A stretch of 64,000 bases of DNA, taken from positions 21,929 through 85,928 of the forward strand of contig WYDT01000029.1 in NCBI GenBank assembly GCA_013122435.1, read 5' to 3'. Below are positions 1-8,443 of this stretch, in pieces (position 1 is the stretch's first letter; the number at the start of each line of letters is the position of its first letter). The translations under genes were made by a program, and so were the position numbers. The DNA comes from Chloroflexi bacterium AL-N1. Lineage in GTDB: Bacteria; Chloroflexota; Chloroflexia; Chloroflexales; Roseiflexaceae. The notes beneath the pieces were generated by a model. The model did no database searches, had not been told where the DNA came from, and worked only from the letters and a program-made list of their open reading frames with translations.

Positions 1-335
1 TTCTGGATATTGCTCATCAGATTGAAGTATTGCATCTGCTTGAGCAGCTGAATCGCGAAGAGCAGCGCACGATTGTGCTGGTTATACACGACCTGAATCT
101 TGGTTCGCGCTATGCCCATCATATGGTGGTTATGCGTGATGGCGACGTCGTTGTCACAGGGGCACCACATGAAGTGATGACCGTAAACATGTTGCGTGAT
201 GTGTTTGGGGTTGCGGCTGATATTGTGCCCGATCCACGCACTAGTGTCCCATTGTGTATTCCCTACGATATTCATCGTGAAGAACATCGAGATCAGGCGA
301 TTGTACACAGCAATGGCTATCACGCTGTGATCTAG
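1..335 (+). CDS. Iron-siderophore ABC transporter ATPase (FecE-type), 3' end only
   Basis: This is the C-terminal part of an ATP-binding subunit that powers ferric-siderophore import; the gene begins before the window. Reading in frame from base 3 gives LDIAHQIEVLHLLEQL, the stretch just after Walker B in FecE/FepC proteins, then the switch histidine in VIHDLNLGSRYAHHM. The tail VPDPRTSVPLCIPY matches the end of the intact ATPase at 26407-27249 (VPDPASNTPICLPY), so the two are paralogues. It is followed 29 bp later by the sucrase/ferredoxin-like gene on the same strand. It shows that the uptake locus continues to the left and presumably includes another permease set there. The Walker A and signature motifs are outside the window. 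Confidence 0.9.
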   Translation, partial: LDIAHQIEVLHLLEQLNREEQRTIVLVIHDLNLGSRYAHHMVVMRDGDVVVTGAPHEVMTVNMLRDVFGVAADIVPDPRTSVPLCIPYDIHREEHRDQAIVHSNGYHAVI

Positions 336-364
336 CCGAGTATGATAGAAGAGAAAGCTCCATT

Positions 365-1357
365 ATGGCTCAACAAACCGATCCTTTGGTCGAACGCTGT
401 TTTTGTTCGGTTGTTTCCAAGGCAAATGGTGAAGACCCGATTGGCTCGGTTTCTCAGCACGATCACTACATCATTGTCGAAGTTCCTACGCCCTGGCCCC
501 GCGACATCACCACCCTAACCCGGCTTCCGCCAGAGCTGATACCCTTTTTGCGCTCACTCATTCTGGACCAGGGAATGAAAATCCGGCCTTTGATTATTGT
601 TCCTGATCAAGAATACTCTGTTGCAGATAACGTGCGCGTATTTCACTACTATCGTGCAGAAGAAGCCTTTGCGGTATATCAAAAAGAAGAATTTCTGCTG
701 CCAGAAATCGAGGTATTTCCCCTGATCCAAACCGTGTTCACTCATCCAGCACAATTACCACGGTTTGAGGCTTATCGACAGGACACCGCTCACATTCGAG
801 AGTTGTTTGTGTGCACCCATGGCAGTGTCGATGCTGCCTGCGCTGTTTTTGGGTATCCACTCTATCGAACGTTACGCAATGAGTATACGGCTACTTCACA
901 GGGAGCACTGCGTACGTGGCGCGTAAGTCACTTTGGTGGCCACCGCTTTGCCCCCACGTTGATCGATCTCCCCGAGGGCCGCTTCTGGGGACATCTTGAG
1001 CCAGAACATCTCGACACACTGGTGTATCGCACAGGTTCAGTTGAGTCCCTACGCCTCTGCTATCGGGGCTGGACGGGTCTGGCGAGTCCTTATGAACAAA
1101 TAACAGAGCGCGAAATGTTGATGCGAGAAGGGTGGGAGTGGATTCACTCCCACAAACGAGGTCAACTGCTTGATGCTGATGGCGAAGCAAACCAGTGGGG
1201 ACATGTGCGTATCGATTTCACCACACCTGAAGGATGTATTGGTGCCTACGAAGCTATGGTCGAAGTGGTTGGTACGGTTCAGACGCTTGGTGAATCTGGT
1301 CCGTGTGAACTGCGGGAAGAACCGCAGTATCGGGTCAACTGGCTGCGTCGTGTGTGA
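365..1357 (+). CDS. Sucrase/ferredoxin-like protein (thioredoxin-like [2Fe-2S] protein)
   Basis: This 330-residue soluble protein belongs to the sucrase/ferredoxin-like (Apd1-type) family, thioredoxin-fold proteins that bind a [2Fe-2S] cluster. The C-terminal half carries the family signature: Cys150 and Cys159 in CTHGSVDAAC (CX8C), then His189 and His193 in HFGGHRFAP (HX3H). These fit the bis-cysteine, bis-histidine cluster ligation described for Apd1. There is no signal peptide, so it is cytoplasmic. It sits between a siderophore ATPase and the first siderophore-binding lipoprotein. I infer that it may release iron from imported siderophores by reduction, as FhuF or SIP proteins do elsewhere; this is not shown by the sequence. 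An AGAAAG ribosome-binding sequence precedes the ATG. Confidence 0.82.
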   Translation: MAQQTDPLVERCFCSVVSKANGEDPIGSVSQHDHYIIVEVPTPWPRDITTLTRLPPELIPFLRSLILDQGMKIRPLIIVPDQEYSVADNVRVFHYYRAEEAFAVYQKEEFLLPEIEVFPLIQTVFTHPAQLPRFEAYRQDTAHIRELFVCTHGSVDAACAVFGYPLYRTLRNEYTATSQGALRTWRVSHFGGHRFAPTLIDLPEGRFWGHLEPEHLDTLVYRTGSVESLRLCYRGWTGLASPYEQITEREMLMREGWEWIHSHKRGQLLDADGEANQWGHVRIDFTTPEGCIGAYEAMVEVVGTVQTLGESGPCELREEPQYRVNWLRRV

Positions 1358-1387
1358 TAAATATCTTGTTAAAAGACTATCTCTTTT

Positions 1388-2524
1388 ATGAGCAGACGGA
1401 AAAGAACAATGCCGCTCAACACTTTTACGGTGCATACCCTGAGTATATGTATTACCTTAATAGTACTTGCCGCTTGTGGAAGGCAAGCAGCACAGGGGCC
1501 AGATGAAACACTGGCAAGTACTGATGTAGTTCCAACTGCTGCTGCTGATACGGCAGAAACCGTATCTGAAAGCGACACAGAAGACCTTGTAGAAGCAACC
1601 AATGACATGCGTACTATTACACATGCTATGGGAATGACAGAAGTATCGACCAATCCTCAGCGGGTGGTGGTTCTGGATACCGGTGAACTCGATAATGCTC
1701 TGGCACTTGGTATCACTCCCGTGGGTGCACCCTTGACGGATGTACGTGAGTACCAAGCCTATCTTTCCTCTGACTTTGAGGGCATAACTGATATTGGCAC
1801 GATTAGCGAACCAGATCTTGAAACCATTCTGGAACTACAACCCGATCTGATTCTCGGTAGCCAACAGCGGTATGAAGAGATGTACGATTTGCTCTCCAAG
1901 ATTGCGCCAACAGTCTTCACCGAGTCATTGCGTGTACCGTGGCAGGAGACGTTTGCTGTTCACGCTGAGGCGCTTGGCAAAACCGACGAAGCGCAACAGA
2001 TCTTAGCTGACTACAAAGAACGCATCGCTGAATTTCAACAGATGATGGGCGATCAACTGGGTGATAGGACGGTCTCGGTGGTGCGTTTTCGACCGGACCA
2101 GGTACGCATCTATCTCAAAAGTTCGTTTAGTGGATACATCTTACAGGATGCAGGTCTGACGCGCCCATCAACACAGGATATCGATGAGTTTGCGACCGAA
2201 ATTAGTCTGGAACAAATTGCTGATCTGGATGCTGATGTGATATTTTTTACGTCACAGAGTCCGGAAGAAAACGATCTCGCTATATTTCGTGATAGCCCCC
2301 TCTGGCAAACATTGGTAGCCGTCCAACAAGAGCAGGTGTATGAAGTCGACGATAACTACTGGATGAGTGGTCTCGGTGTACAGGCAGCCAATCGCATCCT
2401 CGACGATCTATTTGTGTATTTTGGTGATGGACAGGAAGCGACTGAGACTTCTAGGTATGCTAATACTGATCCAACGGTTGTGACTCTCAACATGTTACTT
2501 TCTTCATCGTTTTTTCGCGGATGA
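1388..2524 (+). CDS. Ferric-siderophore-binding lipoprotein, array member 1
   Basis: This FecB/FhuD-type substrate-binding protein (class III, rigid helix backbone) should capture ferric siderophore outside the membrane and deliver it to FecCD permeases. The N-terminus is a lipoprotein signal with lipobox LAAC and acylated Cys30. A low-complexity acidic linker runs to about residue 75, then the domain starts at MRTITHAMGMTEV with PQRVVVLD. Typical family motifs follow: LELQPDLILGS, IAPTVF and DDLFVYF near the end. It lacks the paired cysteines found in several later paralogues. The start at 1388 has only a weak ribosome-binding sequence; the ATG at 1409 (Met8) is an alternative. Its stop overlaps the next start by 4 bp (ATGA), implying translational coupling. 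The ligand cannot be told from sequence. Confidence 0.9.
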   Translation: MSRRKRTMPLNTFTVHTLSICITLIVLAACGRQAAQGPDETLASTDVVPTAAADTAETVSESDTEDLVEATNDMRTITHAMGMTEVSTNPQRVVVLDTGELDNALALGITPVGAPLTDVREYQAYLSSDFEGITDIGTISEPDLETILELQPDLILGSQQRYEEMYDLLSKIAPTVFTESLRVPWQETFAVHAEALGKTDEAQQILADYKERIAEFQQMMGDQLGDRTVSVVRFRPDQVRIYLKSSFSGYILQDAGLTRPSTQDIDEFATEISLEQIADLDADVIFFTSQSPEENDLAIFRDSPLWQTLVAVQQEQVYEVDDNYWMSGLGVQAANRILDDLFVYFGDGQEATETSRYANTDPTVVTLNMLLSSSFFRG

Positions 2525-3597
2525 TACCCATGCAAAAAACATATCTTATTATCGTGTATCTCGTTGCGTCAATGGTTGTAAGTGGCTGTGGATCATTACC
2601 TTTCGTTGGCACATCAGCCAGGTTGCAGGACCCAGGGCCTGTTGTGACGGAATGTGCGGATGGGTTGCGCTTGTTTGAGCATGCCCAACTTGCCACTAAC
2701 CCGCTCTGTATCCCGGAAGAACCACAGCGTATCGTGGTTCTGGATCGACTCTCATTTGAGACATTGATGGCGCTTGACATCCAACCAGTTGGAACGTACA
2801 GCGGCTATATCGAAAACTTTCAGATCAATTTTCCCTATCTGGTAGAAAGTGTTGAAGGCATTACGAATCTGGGTGCATTGGAGTCTCTGAATGTTGAAAC
2901 ACTGATAGCTACAAAGCCTGATCTCATTATTGGTGATGTTGATCGCCACGGGCCATTCTATGCAGACTTGGCTGCCATTGCCCCAACCACACTCTACGAA
3001 ATTCGGCATAGTGGACAGTGGCAGGATGTTGCCGCATTCGTAGCTGATATTGCCAATTCGACCACAGAACTGGAGCGTATCGTCGAGCAGTATGAAGCGC
3101 GGATCATGGTGCTTCAGGATACGCTGGGCGAGTCCGTAGCAACAGAAGAGATTTCAGTCGTACGCATTATGCCGAACAACGTACGATTGTATGCAAAGGA
3201 CTCGTTTCTTGGCTCTATTATCGCTGAGGCTGGATTACCACGCCCCGCTTCTCAGGACCTAAATGATACCGAACTGCAAGACCAGCACAACAGCTCCACT
3301 TTCTACAACATCTCTGATGAGCGGATAGACCTTGCTGATGGTGATGTCATCTTTATCTGGGCCACCGGCTATACGCCGGAGATTGCTGCTGATGCTGAGG
3401 CACGTCTGGTAGATCTGCGTGATGATCCGCTTTGGGGTTCGTTAGACGCCGTGCAGCAGGAACAGGTCTTCGAGGTAGGCGGTTACTGGATTGGCTCCAG
3501 CTTTATTGCTGCACACGCCATGCTGGATGACCTCTTTGTCTATGTCGCAGAGGTTGATCCACAGGAGGTGTCACCAAATCCCTTTCATACTGAGTAA
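2521..3597 (+). CDS. Ferric-siderophore-binding lipoprotein, array member 2 (paired-Cys type)
   Basis: FecB-type binding lipoprotein, 358 residues, lipobox VSGC with Cys23. It belongs to a subgroup of this array in which the domain opens with CADGLRLFEHAQLA, followed by a second cysteine in PLCIPEEPQRIV; the two cysteines are about 18 residues apart and could form a disulfide. Later motifs are KPDLIIGD, IAPTTLYE, VSVVRI-type strand residues and YWIGSSFIAAHAMLDDL. It closely resembles member 11 at 16435-17589 throughout, including the TYSGYIENF/TFSGNLENY region, so the two are recent relatives. The start at 2521 overlaps the previous gene; the ATG at 2530 would give a cleaner signal peptide. 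It ends in PNPF, a tail shared by six members. Confidence 0.9.
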   Translation: MIPMQKTYLIIVYLVASMVVSGCGSLPFVGTSARLQDPGPVVTECADGLRLFEHAQLATNPLCIPEEPQRIVVLDRLSFETLMALDIQPVGTYSGYIENFQINFPYLVESVEGITNLGALESLNVETLIATKPDLIIGDVDRHGPFYADLAAIAPTTLYEIRHSGQWQDVAAFVADIANSTTELERIVEQYEARIMVLQDTLGESVATEEISVVRIMPNNVRLYAKDSFLGSIIAEAGLPRPASQDLNDTELQDQHNSSTFYNISDERIDLADGDVIFIWATGYTPEIAADAEARLVDLRDDPLWGSLDAVQQEQVFEVGGYWIGSSFIAAHAMLDDLFVYVAEVDPQEVSPNPFHTE

Positions 3598-3628
3598 TTC
3601 GCCTGTTATTTCTAGATAAGGATGTTGT

Positions 3629-5041
3629 ATGTTTCGTCTCTACTGTGCCCTGTTTGCCCTCATGATCGGACTTGCGGCGTGTGGTCAACCATCTGCTGAA
3701 GTATCTCCCACTAATGGGACTGAATCGTCTGCTGATAAAGCGCCTACGGCGATGCACGAGCTAACAGCTGTGACTGATTCCTCCAGGGACGATGACAGTC
3801 GTACAATTACTCACGCACTAGGAGAAACCGAAATCCCCGCCAATACACAGCGTATCGTCGCATTAGAGTGGTCCTATGTCGAAAATGTACTGGCGCTTGG
3901 TATCCAACCAGTTGGTGTAGCAGATATCGCAGGCTACAACGATTGGGTTAACATTCCAGTGGAGTTATCCGATGAAGTAGTAGATGTCGGCACCCGCCAG
4001 GAACCCAACCTCGAAACCATTGCCAGTCTCACACCTGATCTTATTATCACCGATGCGTTGCGTGCGACCGAAATCTATCCAGAACTAAACGAAATTGCCC
4101 CAACCATTGTGTTTGACCATGAGCATCTGGCAACTGAACCAGTCTGCATTCCAGAGAACCCCGAACGTGTAGTTCCACTCGATCTCAATAGTCTTGAATT
4201 TATGCTCATTCACGATCTTCCATTTGTGTCTGGCTCTGAGATTGGTCAGATATTTCTTGCGAGCACCCATCCAGAGTGGCTGAATACCTTTATCACCAAG
4301 ACTGAAGGACTTCCCGATACTGGCACTTTTCCTCCCAACCTCGAGGCTGTAGCCGAAGCGCAACCGGATCTGATTATCACTGCACCTGGTTACTACGATG
4401 AAGAAACTAACGATCTGATGGCGGAGATTGCACCAACAATTGTGTACGAGCCTGGCGATGCGCTACAAGACTGGCAGCCCCAGTTTCACTTCATTGCCGA
4501 TGCATTAGGGATGGTCGAAGAAAACGAAGCACTGGTTACAACATACAAGGAACGGCTTAAAGACTTGCGTGCAAGTATTGGTGACTCGCTGAATGGCCAG
4601 ACCATCTCGGTCGTACGGGCCAAACCTGATCAGGAAATGGGGCTGCGTTTAGCTGGTTCCTTTACAGGCGTCATCATTAACCAGCTTGATCTTGAGCAAC
4701 CCGTGTCGCAACAACCATCAGTTGATGAATCAACGGGTTTTGTCCAGATCGATGTGAGTCGTGAGCGTTGGGATCTGGTCGATGGCAATTACCTTTTTGT
4801 ATATGGTGTGCAGCCCGATGCCGCTGGAACCAATGAAGCACAAGCATTGATTGAGTCGTTGGCAGATGATGCCATCTGGAACAATCTCAACGCGGTGCAG
4901 AACGGCAACGCCTATGCGATGGATGCACACTGGCATGGCTTTGGAGTACTCTCTGCCCATAAAGTAATCGATGATATGTTTCGTATTCTCGCTGAAACGG
5001 AGCCCTTTGTACCCAATCCCTTACTTGAGCCGGACACCTAA
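3629..5041 (+). CDS. Chimeric siderophore-binding lipoprotein, 1.5 modules (array member 3)
   Basis: At 470 residues this is about 100 longer than its paralogues. The lipobox LAAC with Cys18 follows a good AAGGA ribosome-binding site. Residues about 55-158 form a normal FecB N-terminal lobe (RTITHALGETEIP to NEIAPTIVF). At about residue 160 (near base 4108) the sequence restarts as the beginning of a second domain, HEHLATEPVCIPENPERVV, and then runs through a complete second binding domain ending in NPLLEPDT. The second domain is of the paired-Cys type but has lost its first cysteine at the junction, so one cysteine is left unpaired. This looks like an in-frame recombination between two tandem paralogues. 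Whether the extra lobe is displayed, swapped or inert is unknown. Confidence 0.88.
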   Translation: MFRLYCALFALMIGLAACGQPSAEVSPTNGTESSADKAPTAMHELTAVTDSSRDDDSRTITHALGETEIPANTQRIVALEWSYVENVLALGIQPVGVADIAGYNDWVNIPVELSDEVVDVGTRQEPNLETIASLTPDLIITDALRATEIYPELNEIAPTIVFDHEHLATEPVCIPENPERVVPLDLNSLEFMLIHDLPFVSGSEIGQIFLASTHPEWLNTFITKTEGLPDTGTFPPNLEAVAEAQPDLIITAPGYYDEETNDLMAEIAPTIVYEPGDALQDWQPQFHFIADALGMVEENEALVTTYKERLKDLRASIGDSLNGQTISVVRAKPDQEMGLRLAGSFTGVIINQLDLEQPVSQQPSVDESTGFVQIDVSRERWDLVDGNYLFVYGVQPDAAGTNEAQALIESLADDAIWNNLNAVQNGNAYAMDAHWHGFGVLSAHKVIDDMFRILAETEPFVPNPLLEPDT

Positions 5042-5052
5042 CGATGTGTGAT

Positions 5053-5064
5053 ATTTCTAGAAAT
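5053..5064. promoter_or_regulatory. 12-bp perfect palindrome between convergent genes
   Basis: ATTTCTAGAAAT is a perfect palindrome just after the stop of the chimeric binding protein and before the end of the reverse-strand DUF4058 gene. A related TATTTCTAGATAAG lies at about 3607-3620. It could be an operator or part of an end signal; there is no clear T run, so a terminator is not supported. Confidence 0.25.
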
Positions 5065-5080
5065 ACAGACATCTTACGGC

Positions 5081-5875
5081 TTAGTCACGCCGCCCTCGTT
5101 CACGCAACTGGGTATCGAGCCAATCAGCATCATCGGAGGACAAGACAGGGGGTGGGGGATCAGCACGGTAGTCAACACGACGCGCATAACGAGCACGCCT
5201 GTAAATATCTTGGATGGCTACAGAGAGATCGAGGGTTATGTCAGGGTCTGTAGACAACAACGGAATTGGCAATGTCGGTAATGGTTGCGCCAGTGTCAGT
5301 GGCCAGATATCTGAAATACGCAATGCATCATGGCGTGCACGATTGACAAGACAAACATATGCGGTTGTTGGTGGTAGGTCTTCAAGTTCCCAGCCAGGGC
5401 GTTCACCACGTCGCACAAGATCCAGTTCGACCAGATGGCAATCCGAGAAAAGTAATTCTTCTCGTTTCTGACGATACTGTTGTAGTCCACGACCACGCTT
5501 GTTGGTTGGTGAAAGGATTTCAATGGCAGTTACCAGTGCTTTGGTATCGGACAGGTAAATATGCACTGTGCGCGAACGGGTACGCTCAGAGGGAAGCGCG
5601 ACACGTTGTAGTGGTGCAACCAAAGATGGGGCCATATCTGGTGCTTCAAGTGGTTGTGGATCACTATCGATTACAGCAACATCGGGATATACATCGGAAC
5701 TACTGCTAATGGACACATTGTCGATCACCGCACGAACTTCGACATCGGCAAAATATTTTGGGTCAAGTTGCTCATTGAGCATGGTCATCAATTCTTCGGC
5801 AAGATGATGATGAAAACTTGGCCAGTATTCAGTGCTTTCGAGATACGGATCCATACCAGGAAAAGGCGGTTCCAT
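5081..5875 (-). CDS. DUF4058 family protein
   Basis: This 264-residue protein starts MEPPFPGMDPYLE, the opening of DUF4058 proteins, followed by W..FHHHLAEEL; further on are the family blocks DVEVRAVI, YPDVAVID and AIEILSPTNKRG. The ATG at 5875 is chosen because it is preceded by a strong AAAGGAGG site; the longer reading frame upstream has no support. The family is common in Chloroflexota and cyanobacteria and has no established biochemical role. IEILSPTNK resembles nuclease-like Uma2/PD-(D/E)XK cores, but that is only a guess. It is the only reverse-strand gene inside the uptake array, so it is probably an insertion rather than part of the system. Confidence 0.85.
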   Translation of the reverse strand: MEPPFPGMDPYLESTEYWPSFHHHLAEELMTMLNEQLDPKYFADVEVRAVIDNVSISSSSDVYPDVAVIDSDPQPLEAPDMAPSLVAPLQRVALPSERTRSRTVHIYLSDTKALVTAIEILSPTNKRGRGLQQYRQKREELLFSDCHLVELDLVRRGERPGWELEDLPPTTAYVCLVNRARHDALRISDIWPLTLAQPLPTLPIPLLSTDPDITLDLSVAIQDIYRRARYARRVDYRADPPPPVLSSDDADWLDTQLRERGRRD

Positions 5876-6001
5876 AGATTGCCTCCTTTCGACAGATATG
5901 CTCATGATACCACACTGGAATGGGCTTTGGAACGTTTGAGCGTTGAAGCAAAATACCATGTTGTTGCTTAGATATATTTTTCAGCTACGGAGCACACAAC
6001 T

Positions 6002-7042
6002 ATGATGAATCATATCTGTCTGTACAAACCACAAGACATGATTACGATAGAACTGGACGCACTGAAGATTGATACAACTGAACTATCGACGCGCCGCCGC
6101 TTCATCATTGGAGCAGGTGGTTTGCTCGGGGTGGCATTGGCAGGCTGTGGTCAAAGCACACCAGAACCAGCTCGAATCGATGGACCGACGCGCACCATAG
6201 AGCACGCTCTTGGCACCGCAGAGGTTCCTGAGACTCCGCAACGAGTCATTGCATGTGACTACTACTTTACGTTGCCAACGGCCATCCAGTTAGAGATACC
6301 CGTCGTGGGTGTTCCCTTTGGTGCTGCACAGGCACTGCCTGACTGGGTAGCCACCATTGCTCCCGAGGATGTGACCGACATTGGAACCAACGTAGCACCC
6401 AATCTGGAACGGATGTCATCACTGCAACCTGACCTTATCATCGGCTTTGATTTTTTCCTTGAACCTATCTACAACGAGGTCACAGCCATTGCCCCGACTG
6501 TCGCACTGCCACGTGAGATGCTCAATGGTGGATGGAAGAACGGTGTACGCAAACTTGCCGAGGCCTTTGGTCAGCAGGAGGCCATGGAGCAAAAACTCAG
6601 CGATTATGAACAGCGGGCACAGTCAATACAACAGTCCCTTAGCGCGGAAACAGCCAACAAAACCTATAGTCTGACACGGGTGCTCGATAGTGAACTCCGT
6701 ATCCATACAGACCTTCATTTTGGAGGCTCTGTGATGGAAGACATTGGGCTTTCGCGGCCCAGTGATCACATCAACGGCGACACTGAGCGACCGCTTATTC
6801 GCTTAACTCTGGAGCAGATTGAGCGTGTTGATGCAGATGCTCTATTTTTGCTCGTTGGCGGTGGTGGACAGCATGAAGGTGCGCTAGAGACATTTGAAAC
6901 CCTTCAGCAGAATGCACTCTGGCAACAACTCCAGGCAGTACAGAATGATGCCGTGTATCAGGTCAGTGAATATTGGAGTTCTGGTGAACTCCATGCGGCC
7001 AACCTCATACTCGACGATATCGACGAGTATCTGGCGAGTTAG
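6002..7042 (+). CDS. Tat-exported siderophore-binding lipoprotein (array member 4)
   Basis: FecB-type binding protein of 346 residues. Unlike the other members, its signal carries a twin-arginine motif, TRRRFIIGAGG at residues 30-40, followed by lipobox LAGC with Cys49. It is therefore likely folded in the cytoplasm and exported by Tat before lipidation. The domain starts at RTIEHALGTAEVPETPQRV and includes LQPDLIIG, IAPTVAL and LILDDI near the C-terminus. It has no paired cysteines. The start at 6002 gives an unusually long n-region of about 30 residues; the ATG at 6038 (Met13) is an alternative. It follows the DUF4058 gene's promoter region and opens the second block of the array. Confidence 0.88.
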   Translation: MMNHICLYKPQDMITIELDALKIDTTELSTRRRFIIGAGGLLGVALAGCGQSTPEPARIDGPTRTIEHALGTAEVPETPQRVIACDYYFTLPTAIQLEIPVVGVPFGAAQALPDWVATIAPEDVTDIGTNVAPNLERMSSLQPDLIIGFDFFLEPIYNEVTAIAPTVALPREMLNGGWKNGVRKLAEAFGQQEAMEQKLSDYEQRAQSIQQSLSAETANKTYSLTRVLDSELRIHTDLHFGGSVMEDIGLSRPSDHINGDTERPLIRLTLEQIERVDADALFLLVGGGGQHEGALETFETLQQNALWQQLQAVQNDAVYQVSEYWSSGELHAANLILDDIDEYLAS

Positions 7043-7212
7043 TTCGTCGTCATATTTGCGATAGGTGACATCGAGCAACTTGATCCAATCTTTTTCAGAC
7101 AGGAGATATCAGTGAAGCAGGTATTTATTGAGGACGGGTGGAGATGTTCGATAACGTATAACCGTTTCAGCGCTCAGACGCTCAATCACTGCACCATAGC
7201 CTGGGTGCAACG

Positions 7213-8442
7213 ATGAGTTCAGCCTATCGCACCCATCTTATTCTCAGCTTCGTCGTCGATCTGGCTGATGTGATGATCTGGACGGGTTTTACGGTGTTTC
7301 AGTTGACCGTTATTGGCATGTCGCCACTACAACTGGTGCTGGTTGGCAGTATCTTTGAAATCACCATTCTGTTGTGTGAAGTACCGACTGGCGTCATTGC
7401 CGATCTGATCAGTCGTCGCCTGTCCATTATCATCGGCTTCACCTTAACGGCAATAGCGTACATCCTACAGGCAAGTTTCCCGCTGTTCGAGGTGGCAGTG
7501 CTTGGGGCGATTATTTGGGGCGTAGGTATCACCTGTCTGAGTGGAGCATATGACGCATGGCTGGCCGATGAATTGGGACAAGACAAACTTGGCCCAGCAC
7601 TGCTACGCGGTGAACAAGTCGCACGGGTAGCGGCACTGTTTGGGTTGGTGGGTAGTGCCACACTCGGCAGTATCGCGCTGGGGTTGCCGGTGCTCGCTGG
7701 TGGGCTGCTTTTTGCCGCCTGTGCCTTTTACTGCCTCATCGCAATGCCTGAGCGCAACTTTCACCCGGCTGCATCGGAAGAGCGCACGACCTGGCGGAAA
7801 ATGGGCAGCACCTTGCGCGATGGTGTGCGGACGGTGCGGCGGCGCCCCAATCTGGTTCGCTTGCTGGCGGTGCTGTTCTTCTTTGGCCTATTTAGCGAAG
7901 CCTGGGATCGACTCTGGCAGGCTCATCTGATCACCACCTTCGATCTTGCGACACTAGCCCTGGGTATGCCGCTAGTAGCGTTGGCCGTGTTGCGTGGCAC
8001 AGAGATGTTGATCTCAATTGTTGGGGCTGAAATACTACGTCGACGGATGGATACTAATAATCAGCGCCAGATACGCCGCATGGTTTTCATCTTCACGGCG
8101 GTAATGGTCACATCGCTCCTGATGTATGGACTAGCACCACACATTGCCGTAGCCATATTGGTCTTTGTCACCTTTAGCGTCGCACGCAGCCTGATCTGGC
8201 CATTGCTGAGCGTCTGGCAGAACGCCCAGATCGACGACTCACGGGTACGGGCGACGGTGCTCTCGCTGGGTGGGCAAAGCGATGCACTTGGACAATTGAG
8301 CGGTGGCCCACTTTTAGGCGCGGTCGGGAATCGTTCGCTGCGGGCAGTCTTCCTGGTCAGTGCTGTGTTGCTGATGCCAAATCTATGGTTGTTGCGCGAT
8401 CAGAGAAAGCACGCCGACGTTTCAATAACGGAAAGTTCCTGA
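7213..8442 (+). CDS. MFS transporter, possible siderophore exporter or importer
   Basis: This 409-residue protein of the major facilitator superfamily has about twelve hydrophobic segments. Loop 2-3 carries the expected charged motif in EVPTGVIADLISRRLSIIIG, typical of drug or metabolite:H+ antiporters. The central cytoplasmic loop is around residues 185-210. Its position inside a siderophore-uptake array, directly followed (1 bp) by another binding lipoprotein, suggests a link to siderophores or their breakdown products, as with EntS-type exporters. The substrate is not visible. The 170 bp upstream contains no other gene, and the ATG has only a weak ribosome-binding site. Confidence 0.8.
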   Translation: MSSAYRTHLILSFVVDLADVMIWTGFTVFQLTVIGMSPLQLVLVGSIFEITILLCEVPTGVIADLISRRLSIIIGFTLTAIAYILQASFPLFEVAVLGAIIWGVGITCLSGAYDAWLADELGQDKLGPALLRGEQVARVAALFGLVGSATLGSIALGLPVLAGGLLFAACAFYCLIAMPERNFHPAASEERTTWRKMGSTLRDGVRTVRRRPNLVRLLAVLFFFGLFSEAWDRLWQAHLITTFDLATLALGMPLVALAVLRGTEMLISIVGAEILRRRMDTNNQRQIRRMVFIFTAVMVTSLLMYGLAPHIAVAILVFVTFSVARSLIWPLLSVWQNAQIDDSRVRATVLSLGGQSDALGQLSGGPLLGAVGNRSLRAVFLVSAVLLMPNLWLLRDQRKHADVSITESS

Positions 8443-8443
8443 G

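Noticed and set aside
7213..8442. MFS transporter as an antibiotic-resistance gene.
   Set aside because: Nothing in the sequence points to a drug; the siderophore context is the better guide.
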